Assembly (NCBI GenBank): GCA_963790545.1 | Contig: CAWBPA010000015.1 | Location: forward strand, 1-64,000 | DNA length: 64,000 bases | DNA from: DATBJG01 sp963790545 | Lineage (GTDB): Bacteria > Acidobacteriota > Vicinamibacteria > Vicinamibacterales > JAMQPK01 | Reading direction: 5' to 3' | Part shown: one piece after another, positions 43,076 through 53,116 of the stretch | Layout of the letters: each line of letters starts with the position of its first letter | Numbering within the stretch: the stretch's first letter is position 1 | Position numbers and translations under genes: made by a program | Notes under the pieces: model-generated | Told to the model about the DNA's origin: nothing | Database searches by the model: none | What the model saw: only the letters and a program-made list of their open reading frames with translations

Positions 43076-45748
43076 TTGGCCCTGACTCCGGGCACTCGCC
43101 TCGGCCCCTATGAGGTCCTCGCCCAGATTGGCGTGGGCGGTATGGGCGAGGTGTACAAGGCCACGGACACTAATCTGAAGCGAGCGGTCGCCATCAAGGT
43201 GTTGCCGGCGTCTGTTGCTGCTGACGTCGATCGGCTGGCCCGTTTCCAGCGCGAGGCGGAAGTCCTCGCCGCGCTCAATCATCCGAACATCGCGGCCATC
43301 TATGGCTTGGAGCGATCAGGCGCCACGACAGCGCTGGTGATGGAGCTTGTCGAGGGGGCAACGCTGGCCGACCGCATCGCCCAGGGCGCGATTCCGATCG
43401 AGGAAGCCCTCCCCATCGCGAAACAGATCGCAGAGGCGCTCGAAGGCGCGCACGAGCAAGGCATCATCCACCGCGATCTCAAGCCCGCGAATATCAAGGT
43501 GCGATCTGATGGCACGGTGAAAGTGCTCGACTTTGGTCTCGCGAAAGCGATGCATCCGCCCGCGTCGTCGCCGAACATGTCGCAGTCGCCGACGATCACG
43601 ACGCCCGCCATGACCGCGGCCGGGATGATTCTCGGCACGGCCGCCTACATGGCGCCCGAGCAGGCGCGCGGGAAGATGGTCGACAAGCGCGCGGACATCT
43701 GGGCGTTCGGTTGCGTGCTCTACGAAATGCTCTTGGGTGAGCGGGCATTCAAAGGCGATGACATCTCGGAAATCCTCGCCTCGATCTTGAAAGACACGCC
43801 GTCGTTCGACGCGCTGCCGCCAGGGACACCTCCACGGCTTAAGCGTCTTCTGGAACGTTGTCTCGACCGCGACGCCAATATGCGCCTGCGCGACATCGGC
43901 GAGGCGCGAATCATCTTGACGGGGCCGGAGGAGGCGGTTCCGGCGCGTGCTCCCGCCGGCGCATGGCGCAGTGCTCCAATGACGGCGGCTGGAGCATTCG
44001 CGCTGGCCGGTCTGATGGGCGCCGTGGCTTGGTACTTCAAACCTTCGGCGGTCGTGCCCGTCCGCCGTTTCGAATTGCCGGCGGCGATCGAAGGAGGCTC
44101 GGAGCGCGCGCTGTCACCGGATGGAACGCGCATCGCCTACGTCAGCGGGGGCCATTTGTACGTCCGCGCGCTTGACGCCCTCGATTCGCAGGACCTTGGA
44201 CTTGCGACCGCGACGGAAGTCGCGCTCTTCTGGTCGCCAGACAGCAGCACGATCGGCTTCACCGCTGAAGGACAGATTCGAAGCATTCCCGCGGCTGGCG
44301 GTCCGCCATTCGTCATATGCAAGGTTCCGTCAACGGCCAGAGTCATGGGCATCACATGGCTCGAGAAGGGAACGATTGTCTTCTCCGTCTGGCGGGACAG
44401 TGTGTACAGCGTGCCGGCGTCCGGCGGAAATCCCGCGGTCTTGCTGGCGGTCGATATGGCGAGAGAGGTCGACTTTCACCGCGTCTCCGCTCTTCCAGAC
44501 GCTCGCGTCATCGTCAACACTCATCTCCGCAAGGAAGGCTACGTCGAACGTGCTGAGCTCGTTGGCAACGGGAAACGCGTCCCGCTGATTGTCGATCCTG
44601 ACGTCTTCGATACCGAGTACGCGCCGCCAGACATGCTGTTGTTCATGCGCCGGACCGTGAACACCGGCTTGTGGGCAGTGCCCTTCAACGGCGGACCGCC
44701 GGATCTTTCAAAAGCGACGCTCGTTCAGGCTGGGGCGACGGGGTTCTCTGTGGCCGACGACGGGACATTGATGGTCGGCGTCCCGACGCCGCCCATGTCG
44801 ACGCTGGTCTGGATCGATCGCGCGGGCAAGCAGGCGCCCGTGCCCGGCACCCCGATGGCGCTTGCGCTGAGCGCGGCGATCTCGCCTGACGGTCGCCGGG
44901 CGGCGTTCTTCGTCGGCGCGGCCGAAAAGCGCCAACTCTTCGTTCGCGATCTCGAGAGCGGCACCGACACGCTCTTGACGTTGAGCCCTCTCGATCTTAC
45001 CGGCCAGATCGTGCAGGTCGATGTGTCCCCGCAGTGGATTCCGCCCGGTGACCGCATCGTGTATCGGCGCGGCAGCATCGAGGCCTCTAGCCTCGTGGCG
45101 CAGCGATCCGACGCGGCTGGCGCGGCGCGGACGGTCATTGCCGCGGACAGCGGGAAGGTCTCCAGGGATGGCCGGACGCTGGTCTTCGCACTCGACGAAC
45201 GGGGCTCGCGACACCTTCGGTGGGCGCCCCTGTCGGCCGATGGAATCGCCGGACCCGCGAAGCGGATCTTCCAGGACGAGCCTGAACCCGCAATGCCCCC
45301 GTACCTGGAGTACGATCTCTCGCCGGATGGTCGCCTTCTCGCCTACTCGGCGCTCCAGCCCGACCAGTCGCGGAAGCTGTTTCTCACGGAGTTTCCGAAC
45401 AGCGCCACCGTGCGTCTGATTGCCGACGGCGGAGGGCAGCCGCGATTCTCCACCGACGGCGCTGAACTTTTCTACCTGGCAGACAGCGGCGGCGTTGGGA
45501 CCGCGCAGAAGGTCCGGCTCATGGCAGCGCCGGTGGCGTTGGCGCCGGACGTCAAGATCGGCCCGGCCACACCGTTGTTCGACGAAGCGGGCGGCATCAG
45601 CCTGAGCGGCTACGACGTCGCCCCGAACCGACAACGTTTTCTGGTGCGGAAGGCAGTCGCGTCTGGACCGAACCCGGGTATGAAATACGTGCTGGTGCAG
45701 AATTGGCTCGCGGCGAGGCAGGGAGCGAAATCGCGTACGTCTCGTTGA
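43076..45748 (+). CDS. Serine/threonine protein kinase with TolB-like beta-propeller
   Basis: About 890 residues from the TTG at 43076 (ALTPGTRLGPYEVLAQIGVG is the usual family opening; sequence before it is not conserved type). Kinase domain residues about 8-280: IGVGGMGEVYKATD, VAIKVLPASV, IHRDLKPANIKV, VLDFGLAKA, YMAPEQARGK. One transmembrane helix follows (APMTAAGAFALAGLMGAVAWY). The rest is a periplasmic propeller of WD40/TolB type with blades such as ALSPDGTRIAYVSGG and SLSGYDVAPNRQRFLVRK. This design is very common in acidobacteria, and ligands and targets are generally unknown. Confidence 0.93.
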   Translation: MALTPGTRLGPYEVLAQIGVGGMGEVYKATDTNLKRAVAIKVLPASVAADVDRLARFQREAEVLAALNHPNIAAIYGLERSGATTALVMELVEGATLADRIAQGAIPIEEALPIAKQIAEALEGAHEQGIIHRDLKPANIKVRSDGTVKVLDFGLAKAMHPPASSPNMSQSPTITTPAMTAAGMILGTAAYMAPEQARGKMVDKRADIWAFGCVLYEMLLGERAFKGDDISEILASILKDTPSFDALPPGTPPRLKRLLERCLDRDANMRLRDIGEARIILTGPEEAVPARAPAGAWRSAPMTAAGAFALAGLMGAVAWYFKPSAVVPVRRFELPAAIEGGSERALSPDGTRIAYVSGGHLYVRALDALDSQDLGLATATEVALFWSPDSSTIGFTAEGQIRSIPAAGGPPFVICKVPSTARVMGITWLEKGTIVFSVWRDSVYSVPASGGNPAVLLAVDMAREVDFHRVSALPDARVIVNTHLRKEGYVERAELVGNGKRVPLIVDPDVFDTEYAPPDMLLFMRRTVNTGLWAVPFNGGPPDLSKATLVQAGATGFSVADDGTLMVGVPTPPMSTLVWIDRAGKQAPVPGTPMALALSAAISPDGRRAAFFVGAAEKRQLFVRDLESGTDTLLTLSPLDLTGQIVQVDVSPQWIPPGDRIVYRRGSIEASSLVAQRSDAAGAARTVIAADSGKVSRDGRTLVFALDERGSRHLRWAPLSADGIAGPAKRIFQDEPEPAMPPYLEYDLSPDGRLLAYSALQPDQSRKLFLTEFPNSATVRLIADGGGQPRFSTDGAELFYLADSGGVGTAQKVRLMAAPVALAPDVKIGPATPLFDEAGGISLSGYDVAPNRQRFLVRKAVASGPNPGMKYVLVQNWLAARQGAKSRTSR

Positions 45749-45899
45749 CGTGCCGGAAGTCGCAGACGCTCCCTCAGCCAGGATAAACGGGTTCGTCCGG
45801 TCACATCATCGATCTGAACGGCGGCCGATCGACGATTAGAATAATCGGCCAGCTCATTCGGGAGCCGAGCCGGATTACTCCTCCTTGGTCGCGAAGGGT

Positions 45900-46529
45900 T
45901 TACGGACGCCTGTCTTTGGCGTCGATCTCTCGCATCCGCTGCCAGAACAGCGGTGAAGGACAGCGCTTTCGAGATTCCCACTGGTAGACGACAGCCTTGC
46001 CTGCCGCACCCACCCGTTCGGCGAGCTGCGCTTGCGTGAGGCCCAAGCGTCGGCGCAGACGTCGGATCTGGTCATCGTAGTCGGACGGAATCTGACTCCA
46101 GCGCAAGGGCGCGGGTCGATCCTTCGGCCACACGGCTTTCTCGAAGTACGCATGCAAGAAAGTATCGGCGTCAGCCACGGTCGCGCGCGCGCGCAGACTA
46201 CGAAACGTCGTCCGTGTGTCATAGGTGACGCGGAGGCGACCGTCTTTGGCGGCTGCGTACAGCGTCTTGACGTGGACGTGAATGAGGCGCGCCAGCGTCT
46301 CGAGCGGCCGTAACGCCTGGGGGTCGGCGCGAAGCGTGAGCTCATTCGCCCTAGTGAGAATGTCGAGTCGAACCGGCCGCCGTCCAGAATCCCACGTGCG
46401 GTACGTCTCGAGAGGGATGCCCAACTGCGCCGCGAAACTCGATTGAGAGAGCGCCAGCGCATAGCGACACTGCCGAAGGGTGAACGTCGTCAGGGGCGCG
46501 CCGGACCTGCACAGTACCATCGCATTCAA
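45900..46529 (-). CDS. Protein with two helix-turn-helix domains, next to tRNA-Arg
   Basis: 209 residues. The first XRE-like domain (about 15-60) reads FTLRQCRYALALSQSSFAAQ and LGIPLETYRTWDSGRRPVR. A middle segment (about 70-100) resembles a MerR/excisionase-like helix-turn-helix (LARLIHVHVKTLYAAAKDGR). The last XRE domain (about 150-205) reads IRRLRRRLGLTQAQLAERVG and VVYQWESRKRCPSPLFWQRM. No enzymatic domain is present. It lies 224 bases from the intact tRNA-Arg gene; a remnant of a related gene sits in the same position beside the second tRNA copy. A role in a tRNA-targeting mobile element or as its leftover regulator is inference. Confidence 0.75.
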   Translation of the reverse strand: MNAMVLCRSGAPLTTFTLRQCRYALALSQSSFAAQLGIPLETYRTWDSGRRPVRLDILTRANELTLRADPQALRPLETLARLIHVHVKTLYAAAKDGRLRVTYDTRTTFRSLRARATVADADTFLHAYFEKAVWPKDRPAPLRWSQIPSDYDDQIRRLRRRLGLTQAQLAERVGAAGKAVVYQWESRKRCPSPLFWQRMREIDAKDRRP

Positions 46530-46753
46530 ACATTGCCACGAGTGCGCCGCGAACTGAAGATCGCATCGCCGACCTCCGGCCCTCTATGACCGGTGATCAC
46601 GCCATCAGCGAAATTCGAAAACAACGGGAAATTCTCGCGGACTGATACGCGGACCTGTCGAAAACACCGAGAGTGACCGCTCCATTTCAGTACACAAGTG
46701 GCTGAGTGTTGGCGCGATGACAAAGCGAATGCGCGGAAATTTCGTGAGTTTGG

Positions 46754-46827
46754 CGCGCCCGGCAGGACTCGAACCTGCGGCCCCCGGCTTAGAAGGCCGG
46801 TGCTCTATCCACCTGAGCTACGGGCGC
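46754..46827 (-). tRNA. tRNA-Arg (anticodon UCU), intact (copy 3)
   Basis: Seventy-four bases without encoded CCA. Acceptor GCGCCCG/CGGGCGC, D-stem GCTC/GAGC, anticodon stem CCGGC/GCCGG with loop CTTCTAA, T-stem GCAGG/CCTGC with loop TTCGAGT, discriminator G; all stems pair perfectly. It reads AGA and AGG codons, which are rare in this GC-rich DNA. Tyrosine recombinases frequently use such tRNA genes as attachment sites. Confidence 0.95.
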
Positions 46828-46904
46828 GTATCGTGGAATTTCCTAGTGTAGCTGGTCTTTTGAATCCGGTCGACGATGAGGAGCGTGCGGCTGGGGCGCC
46901 GCTT

Positions 46905-46925
46905 GGCGGACCCGAAGGGTCCGCC
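46905..46925. terminator. Short perfect hairpin between tRNA and TonB-dependent receptor gene
   Basis: GGCGGACCC-GAA-GGGTCCGCC, nine paired bases with a three-base loop. The same GGCGGACCC word family appears in the large hairpin at 59795-59870, so it may be a dispersed hairpin element acting as a terminator. Confidence 0.45.
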
Positions 46926-46967
46926 CTACGTACTGCGCAGCGGCAGCCCGGAACCGGCATGCGATGT

Positions 46968-46994
46968 GCCGGAGCAGCGAAGAGCTGCTCCGGC
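46968..46994. terminator. Hairpin directly after the TonB-dependent receptor gene
   Basis: GCCGGAGCAGC-GAAGA-GCTGCTCCGGC, eleven perfect pairs with a five-base loop, ending eight bases from the stop of the minus-strand receptor gene. No T-tract follows, but position and strength suit transcription termination. Confidence 0.65.
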
Positions 46995-47002
46995 GTCCTT
47001 GG

Positions 47003-50000
47003 CTAGAAGTCGAACTGCGCGCTGATCTTGAAGAACCGCGCCGACATGATCGACAGCGGATCGAGATACGTCGACCGAGGTGTCGTGGACGGGGCCGAAT
47101 AGGTCCGCTGGAATACCTCCGTCGTATTCGCGTTGAGCAAATTGTAGACGTCCAAGTTGATCGTCGACCTGGTATTGCCGTACCTCAGGATCTTGCCGAA
47201 CCGGAGATCGATGGCACTCAGGCGATCGCCGTACAGCTTACCGGGCTCGACGATTTGCAGGAATTCGACGGGAATGCCACTGGCGAGCGGCCGCCCGAGG
47301 TTCGTGCTGTCTAAGAACTCCAACCCCGGGATTCCGAGGAACAACCCCGTCACCGTTCCGCCGAGGCTCTGGCTCTGCACCGAGGGGAATTCGTTCCCGG
47401 GATACGGGAGGCTGCGGAATGTCCCGCTGAGCAGCACGTCGATCTTGGGCACGGTGTACGTCGCCAGCGCCTTCACATTCGTGCTCCATCCCGACTCGCG
47501 ATGGCAGAACGCCTGCGGCCACTGCGCGACGCCGCCGAGGAACGTGTCAAGGAATCCACCTGTGCCGCCCCAGGGACCGAAGATGTAATACTCCGGGTGG
47601 TTCGTGACGACGCCGCACGAGTCTTCGACGACATTGCCGGTGCTGGTGCCGCCTTGGATCGTGACGTTGCGCAGACGTGCGTTCACGGTGACGTCGACGC
47701 CGTTGAAGTTGTTGTACGCGCCGCCGACGTTGTCGGCGAAGGTGAGCAGGTTGTTGATCTGCTGGATCTTCGCCGGCTTCACGTCGCGGAACGTCAGCGC
47801 GTAGCCGCCGCCGCCCGGCAACCGGCTGTCCTGCGGGACGTTGAACACGAACTGATCGAAGTCGGCCGGTGTCCACGCACGGTTGATCGTGGCCGGCAGG
47901 TTCCCCCAGCTCCGCCGGACGTAGTCAACCTGCAATGATACTCTCGGCGCAATCTCCTGCGTCACGCCGGCTGTCAGATCCCAGCTGTACTCTCGCGTGT
48001 TCCATCCTTCCACGAAGGAGGGATCGATCGCCCCCTGAGGCAACGGCTTCCCAAAAAATGCACTCCCCAGCCCGCACTCGCCGTTGGCCGCCGAGTCCAG
48101 GAAGTTGCAATCGGGGACGTAATTGCCCCGGCGTGGATCACCGACGGGATATGTCAGATCGTCCCAGCCTCTCTGGTCCGTGCTCTGAAAACGCGAGATC
48201 CCGGCGGGGCTGAAGCTCGCCCACTCGTCAACGGTGTTGAACGTCGTCACGTACCGGCCGATGAAGAACTTCGCGGCCGTCTTCCCGTTGCCAAACACGT
48301 CGTAGGTCGCGCCGAGCCGCGGCATCAGGTCCTTCTGATTGAGCGGGCCATCCTCGGCTGGAAACACCACGGCAGTCGGCAGAAAGCGGTTTGGACCCAT
48401 CCGCTGCTCAGGAAAGTAATCGCCCAGGTGCTCGAAGCGAAGGCCGGCCTGCACCGAGAGACGATTGACCGTCCAGCGATCCTGCGCGTAGAACGCAAAC
48501 ATGGTCTGGTGCTGTTCCTGCTGCGATGCGTGTTCGGCGAACGCATTCGCCGTCGTGGGGATGCCTTCCTGGAAGTCGTACGTGAGCAGGGAGTTGTTGT
48601 AGAAGTTCGCCGGGAACGTCGAGAGGTTCTTGTGGAAGCGGAAGCCAAACTTCGACGAGTGTGAACCGGTCACGTACGAGACGGCCCCCTGGACGATGTT
48701 GGTAAGTCCCTTGTGCTCAGACCAGGCGCCCGAGCCGAGACCGACCGGTGAGCGGTAATTGATGCCCGGAAAGCGGCCGCCATTCTCCTGCACCGGAATC
48801 ATCGTCGTATCGAAGGAATTCTTCTGACGGCTGCCCCACCAGAAGTAGGGCCCGAGTTGCGCATTGGCCTCGAACAGCACGCGATTGGTGTACGGGGACG
48901 TCCAGCTCAATTGCGTCAGCATGCTCGGGTGGTTTTCGTTCGTCGCAGTCGCCTCGGGCGAGCTGATCAGCGCCCCGAAGCCAAGCCCGGTACCATCGCC
49001 GCCCTGCTCGCAGTACAAGCAGTGGTACTGGACGCTCGACCAGGCGCTGAACTTGTTGCGCGGCGTCACCTGCCACGTGACCCGCCCTGAGTAGTTGTTC
49101 CAGTTGCCGTCGGCGACGGCTTGCTCGGTCAGGATCGGGTCATAGGTCCACTTCGTCGCATCGCCCGCGTTCCTGTTGACAAACATGCTGGCGACATTCT
49201 GGCGGCTGAGCTGGTGGCGGTACGTGCCGAAGAACCACAACTTGTCACGAACAATCGGGCCGCCGAACGACGGGTGGAAGTCCCACAACTTCTTGATCGA
49301 ATTCGTTGCGATGAGCCCCTTGGCCACGATGTCCGGCGACAGGTTGTCGCCCTGGAACGAATCGCCCGTGCCGCTCACGAAGACGCTGCCCGAGAACACA
49401 TTGCCACCCTGCTTGGGGATGACGTTCATCTGCGGGCCGCCGGTCGTGGCTTCGCCAAGCCCGCCGCTCAGGCTGAACACCACTTCCTGCGCGGTGCCGA
49501 CCTCGGGCACATAGCCCGATACGCCCATGCCCTGGTAGCCGCCGTTCATGCCGTCGACGAGGACCTGTCCCTCGTTCCGGCGCCCGCCGTGGATCTGGAA
49601 CACGCTGTAGAGCGCAGGGTTGGAGCCTGAGAAGTCGTTTTGCTGAACGTTAATTGCCGGGATGAGATGCGTGAAGGCGGAATACTGCCGGGACGACGGA
49701 ATGTCGCCGACCGTCTGCCCGCTGATGACCGTCTGGTTCCGAGCGGTCGTGACGTCGACAACCGGCGTTTCGCCGCTGACCGTAATCGTTTCCGCAACGC
49801 CGCCCACTCTCAGGTCCGCGTTCACGGTTGCAACGAATCTGCCGGTCAACTCGATGCCTTCGCGCCTGACCGTGCTGAAGCCCGTCAGTGTAAAGGTCAC
49901 CGTGTAGGTGCCGGGCCGCAAGTCTTCGATCGCGTATTGACCCGTTCCGCTCGACACGACCGAACGCGTCTTTTCAATCAGCACCGGACTGGATGCCTCG

Positions 50001-50131
50001 ACGGTCACGCCTGGCAGCACAGCCCCCGAGGTGTCCCTGACGGTTCCCACGATCGATGCTTGAGCGTAGGCAGCCGCGGGGACGAGAGTCAGTGACACGA
50101 ACACCACGATCGCCCTAAAAAACCTGAGCAT
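47003..50131 (-). CDS. TonB-dependent receptor with carboxypeptidase-like N-terminal domain
   Basis: 1042 residues from the ATG at 50131, which starts the signal peptide MLRFFRAIVVFVSLTLVPAA (cleavage near AYAQA). Residues about 25-105 form the beta-sandwich regulatory domain (SIVGTVRDTSGAVLPGVTVE, DLRPGTYTVTFTLTGFSTV). A plug domain follows with IHGGRRNEGQVLVDG, then a long outer-membrane barrel ending SARFFKISAQFDF with terminal phenylalanine. This is the acidobacterial SusC-like/OMR type; substrate unknown. No SusD-like partner is adjacent. It is a close paralogue of the receptor at 53753-56807. Confidence 0.92.
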   Translation of the reverse strand: MLRFFRAIVVFVSLTLVPAAAYAQASIVGTVRDTSGAVLPGVTVEASSPVLIEKTRSVVSSGTGQYAIEDLRPGTYTVTFTLTGFSTVRREGIELTGRFVATVNADLRVGGVAETITVSGETPVVDVTTARNQTVISGQTVGDIPSSRQYSAFTHLIPAINVQQNDFSGSNPALYSVFQIHGGRRNEGQVLVDGMNGGYQGMGVSGYVPEVGTAQEVVFSLSGGLGEATTGGPQMNVIPKQGGNVFSGSVFVSGTGDSFQGDNLSPDIVAKGLIATNSIKKLWDFHPSFGGPIVRDKLWFFGTYRHQLSRQNVASMFVNRNAGDATKWTYDPILTEQAVADGNWNNYSGRVTWQVTPRNKFSAWSSVQYHCLYCEQGGDGTGLGFGALISSPEATATNENHPSMLTQLSWTSPYTNRVLFEANAQLGPYFWWGSRQKNSFDTTMIPVQENGGRFPGINYRSPVGLGSGAWSEHKGLTNIVQGAVSYVTGSHSSKFGFRFHKNLSTFPANFYNNSLLTYDFQEGIPTTANAFAEHASQQEQHQTMFAFYAQDRWTVNRLSVQAGLRFEHLGDYFPEQRMGPNRFLPTAVVFPAEDGPLNQKDLMPRLGATYDVFGNGKTAAKFFIGRYVTTFNTVDEWASFSPAGISRFQSTDQRGWDDLTYPVGDPRRGNYVPDCNFLDSAANGECGLGSAFFGKPLPQGAIDPSFVEGWNTREYSWDLTAGVTQEIAPRVSLQVDYVRRSWGNLPATINRAWTPADFDQFVFNVPQDSRLPGGGGYALTFRDVKPAKIQQINNLLTFADNVGGAYNNFNGVDVTVNARLRNVTIQGGTSTGNVVEDSCGVVTNHPEYYIFGPWGGTGGFLDTFLGGVAQWPQAFCHRESGWSTNVKALATYTVPKIDVLLSGTFRSLPYPGNEFPSVQSQSLGGTVTGLFLGIPGLEFLDSTNLGRPLASGIPVEFLQIVEPGKLYGDRLSAIDLRFGKILRYGNTRSTINLDVYNLLNANTTEVFQRTYSAPSTTPRSTYLDPLSIMSARFFKISAQFDF

Positions 50132-50323
50132 AGTGAGTCCTCCATGTACCCGTGGTCGTAACTTCCCAGCTATAACGGCTATCTTGCTGAAGATCAATGT
50201 GTAGTGTCAATGAACATCTGACCTGTGGGAGGGACGGTTCTCGCAGCTGATCTGTTTTGCAGAGGACAGGTCCAACGGTTGAGTCGGCGGGCGCTTCGGG
50301 GAACGTTAAGTGATGATAAACAT

Positions 50324-50809
50324 CTAAGGAGTGATGAACATGACTGCGTCTCCAGGGCGAACGAATCCTGGCCGAATCACCGCCGCGTAAAATCCACTCA
50401 AGCCCCATCGTTCCGAACCAGCATCACCGGCTTGCACCCGCGCATCGTAGCTTGCGGCTTGAATGCCGGAACCATACACGTCGAGCGTCGCGCAGGGTGT
50501 GCGTATGCGGGTCAGCTCAATCTCGGCTTCGCCTACCTCAAAGCGTTGCCCAATGCGGAGCTCGCGCCGGTCGAGGCCGCGAGTCGTGAGGTTCTCGCCC
50601 AGCGCGCCGGTGAACAATGGGAATCCTTGCGAGATGAGTTCGTTGATCCCTTCGAGTGTGACGAGGAGAATGGCCTGGCGTTTGCCGCCGTGGAACAGGT
50701 AGCGGCACCTGTCCCCTACGATGCCGCGCTCAGTCAACTCGGCCGACCGAATCGCCAGCTTCGGAATCCCGCCCTGCGACACGCTGACTTGCACCACGGT
50801 ACCCGTCAT
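50324..50809 (-). CDS. MOSC-domain protein
   Basis: 161 residues from the ATG at 50809 (MTGTVVQVSVSQGGIPKLAI), which overlaps the VOC gene stop by four bases. Motifs RGIVGDRCRYLFHGGKRQAI and PLFTGALGENLTTRGLD, then RTPCATLDVYG with the conserved cysteine, define a MOSC domain. Such domains carry sulfur bound to cysteine for the molybdenum cofactor or detoxify N-hydroxylated bases. The molybdenum hydroxylase genes elsewhere in the window are a possible but unproven link. Confidence 0.9.
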   Translation of the reverse strand: MTGTVVQVSVSQGGIPKLAIRSAELTERGIVGDRCRYLFHGGKRQAILLVTLEGINELISQGFPLFTGALGENLTTRGLDRRELRIGQRFEVGEAEIELTRIRTPCATLDVYGSGIQAASYDARVQAGDAGSERWGLSGFYAAVIRPGFVRPGDAVMFITP

Positions 50810-51186
50810 CTGTGTGTTTCCTGCTGGATGATGCCCACCACGTTGCCCTCGGTGTCGAAGAAATACGCGACCGTCCCCACAGACGGGATGTGGAACTTCG
50901 GTGCAGCGATGCGGCCACCGTTTGCCTCGATGGCGCGAATCGTCTGGTCGATGTGTTCGACGGAAATCGTGCACTCAAAACCGACCATCTTCTGCCCCGG
51001 CACAAACTCGCGGCGTTCCTGCAGCAGGCCACGGACGGGCACCACCGGTTCCTTGCCCGTCTCGATCAGGTAGAAGTCGGGCGGACCCCAGGGTTCGAAG
51101 CTCCAACCGAAGACGGCCTGGTAAAACTTGCGAGCGCGCGGCACATCGTCTGCGTGGATAGCAAAAGCGGAGACGTTGTTAGGCAT
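50806..51186 (-). CDS. VOC-family (glyoxalase-fold) protein
   Basis: 126 residues with two beta-alpha-beta3 modules: ADDVPRARKFYQAVFGWSFE in the first and VEHIDQTIRAIEANGGRIAA with VAYFFDTEGNVVGIIQQE in the second. Metal-ligand positions are only partly conserved. Reaction unknown; many relatives bind antibiotics or act as dioxygenases. It forms a two-gene unit with the MOSC gene and is divergent from the AraC regulator at 51241, which may control it. Confidence 0.9.
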   Translation of the reverse strand: MPNNVSAFAIHADDVPRARKFYQAVFGWSFEPWGPPDFYLIETGKEPVVPVRGLLQERREFVPGQKMVGFECTISVEHIDQTIRAIEANGGRIAAPKFHIPSVGTVAYFFDTEGNVVGIIQQETHR

Positions 51187-51240
51187 GAACCGACTGTACG
51201 ACGGCTCGGGCAGGACGGTCTTGCGCTAAATTGACAATGA

Positions 51241-52047
51241 ATGTCGCGAAACCGTCAAATTGCGAGCGTGCAGCCGCGCAGAATTACCGCGGAACAGGAG
51301 CCTTTTCTGGTGGCTCGTGCCTTGAGCACCACCTACGGCAGCGGCTACGTGATTCATCCGCACAAACACGGGGCCCATCAATTGCTGTTTGCCTCGAGCG
51401 GCGCGATGACCGTCACGGGCGACCGGACGTCGTGGATGATTCCTCCGGGACGCGCGGTGTTGATTCCCGCGGGTATTCCGCATTCCATCCGCATGTGGGG
51501 CGAGGTGGCCATGCGGTCGCTCTACTTCCCGGCCAATGACCCTGCGACAGTGTTTGACGCAAAAACGTGCCGAGTGATCTCGGTGAGTTCCCTGCTGCGC
51601 GAGCTCATCCTGCGCGTCGCGGAGATGGCAGCGCTCGACTCGCGTGTTGCGGTCGAGGCCCGCCTCAAAAGCGTCCTGATGGACGAACTCGAGACGGCGC
51701 AGATTGAGCCGCTCCTGCTACCGCTGCCGTCAGATGTGCGCGCGCTGACGGCTGCCGATTACGTCCTGAAGAATCCGGCAGCTGCGGAAACTGTGGAGGC
51801 CCTGGCGCGGCGCTGTGGTCTGGGCACGCGAACGCTTGAACGCCTGTTTCGTGCCGAGACGGGAATGCGATTCGGACTGTGGCGTCAAAAGGCGAGGCTG
51901 CTCGAATCGGTGCGTGTGCTGGTAGAGCGCGGATCGGTCACGGAGGCGGCGCTTGAATCCGGCTACACGAGCGTCAGCGCGTACATCGCGGCATTCAAGC
52001 AGACGTTCGGTCGCACGCCAGGGGCGGTCCTAGGGAAGGAGGGTTAG
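51241..52047 (+). CDS. AraC-family regulator with cupin domain
   Basis: 268 residues. The N-terminal cupin has YVIHPHKHGAHQLLFASSGA and IPPGRAVLIPAGIPHSIRM; the C-terminal HTH has NPAAAETVEALARRCGLGTR and SGYTSVSAYIAAFKQTFGRT. It is divergent from the VOC-MOSC pair (54 bases apart), so it probably regulates them. Its 3' end lies 13 bases from the convergent sigma-54 activator stop. Confidence 0.93.
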   Translation: MSRNRQIASVQPRRITAEQEPFLVARALSTTYGSGYVIHPHKHGAHQLLFASSGAMTVTGDRTSWMIPPGRAVLIPAGIPHSIRMWGEVAMRSLYFPANDPATVFDAKTCRVISVSSLLRELILRVAEMAALDSRVAVEARLKSVLMDELETAQIEPLLLPLPSDVRALTAADYVLKNPAAAETVEALARRCGLGTRTLERLFRAETGMRFGLWRQKARLLESVRVLVERGSVTEAALESGYTSVSAYIAAFKQTFGRTPGAVLGKEG

Positions 52048-52060
52048 GAAGGGGACGACC

Positions 52061-53053
<993 letters not shown>

Positions 53054-53116
53054 CTCGGTGTTCAGATCGAGCCGGAGCCGGCGCGGTGGTCCAGGGCGCT
53101 CGGGTGCCCGAATCGT

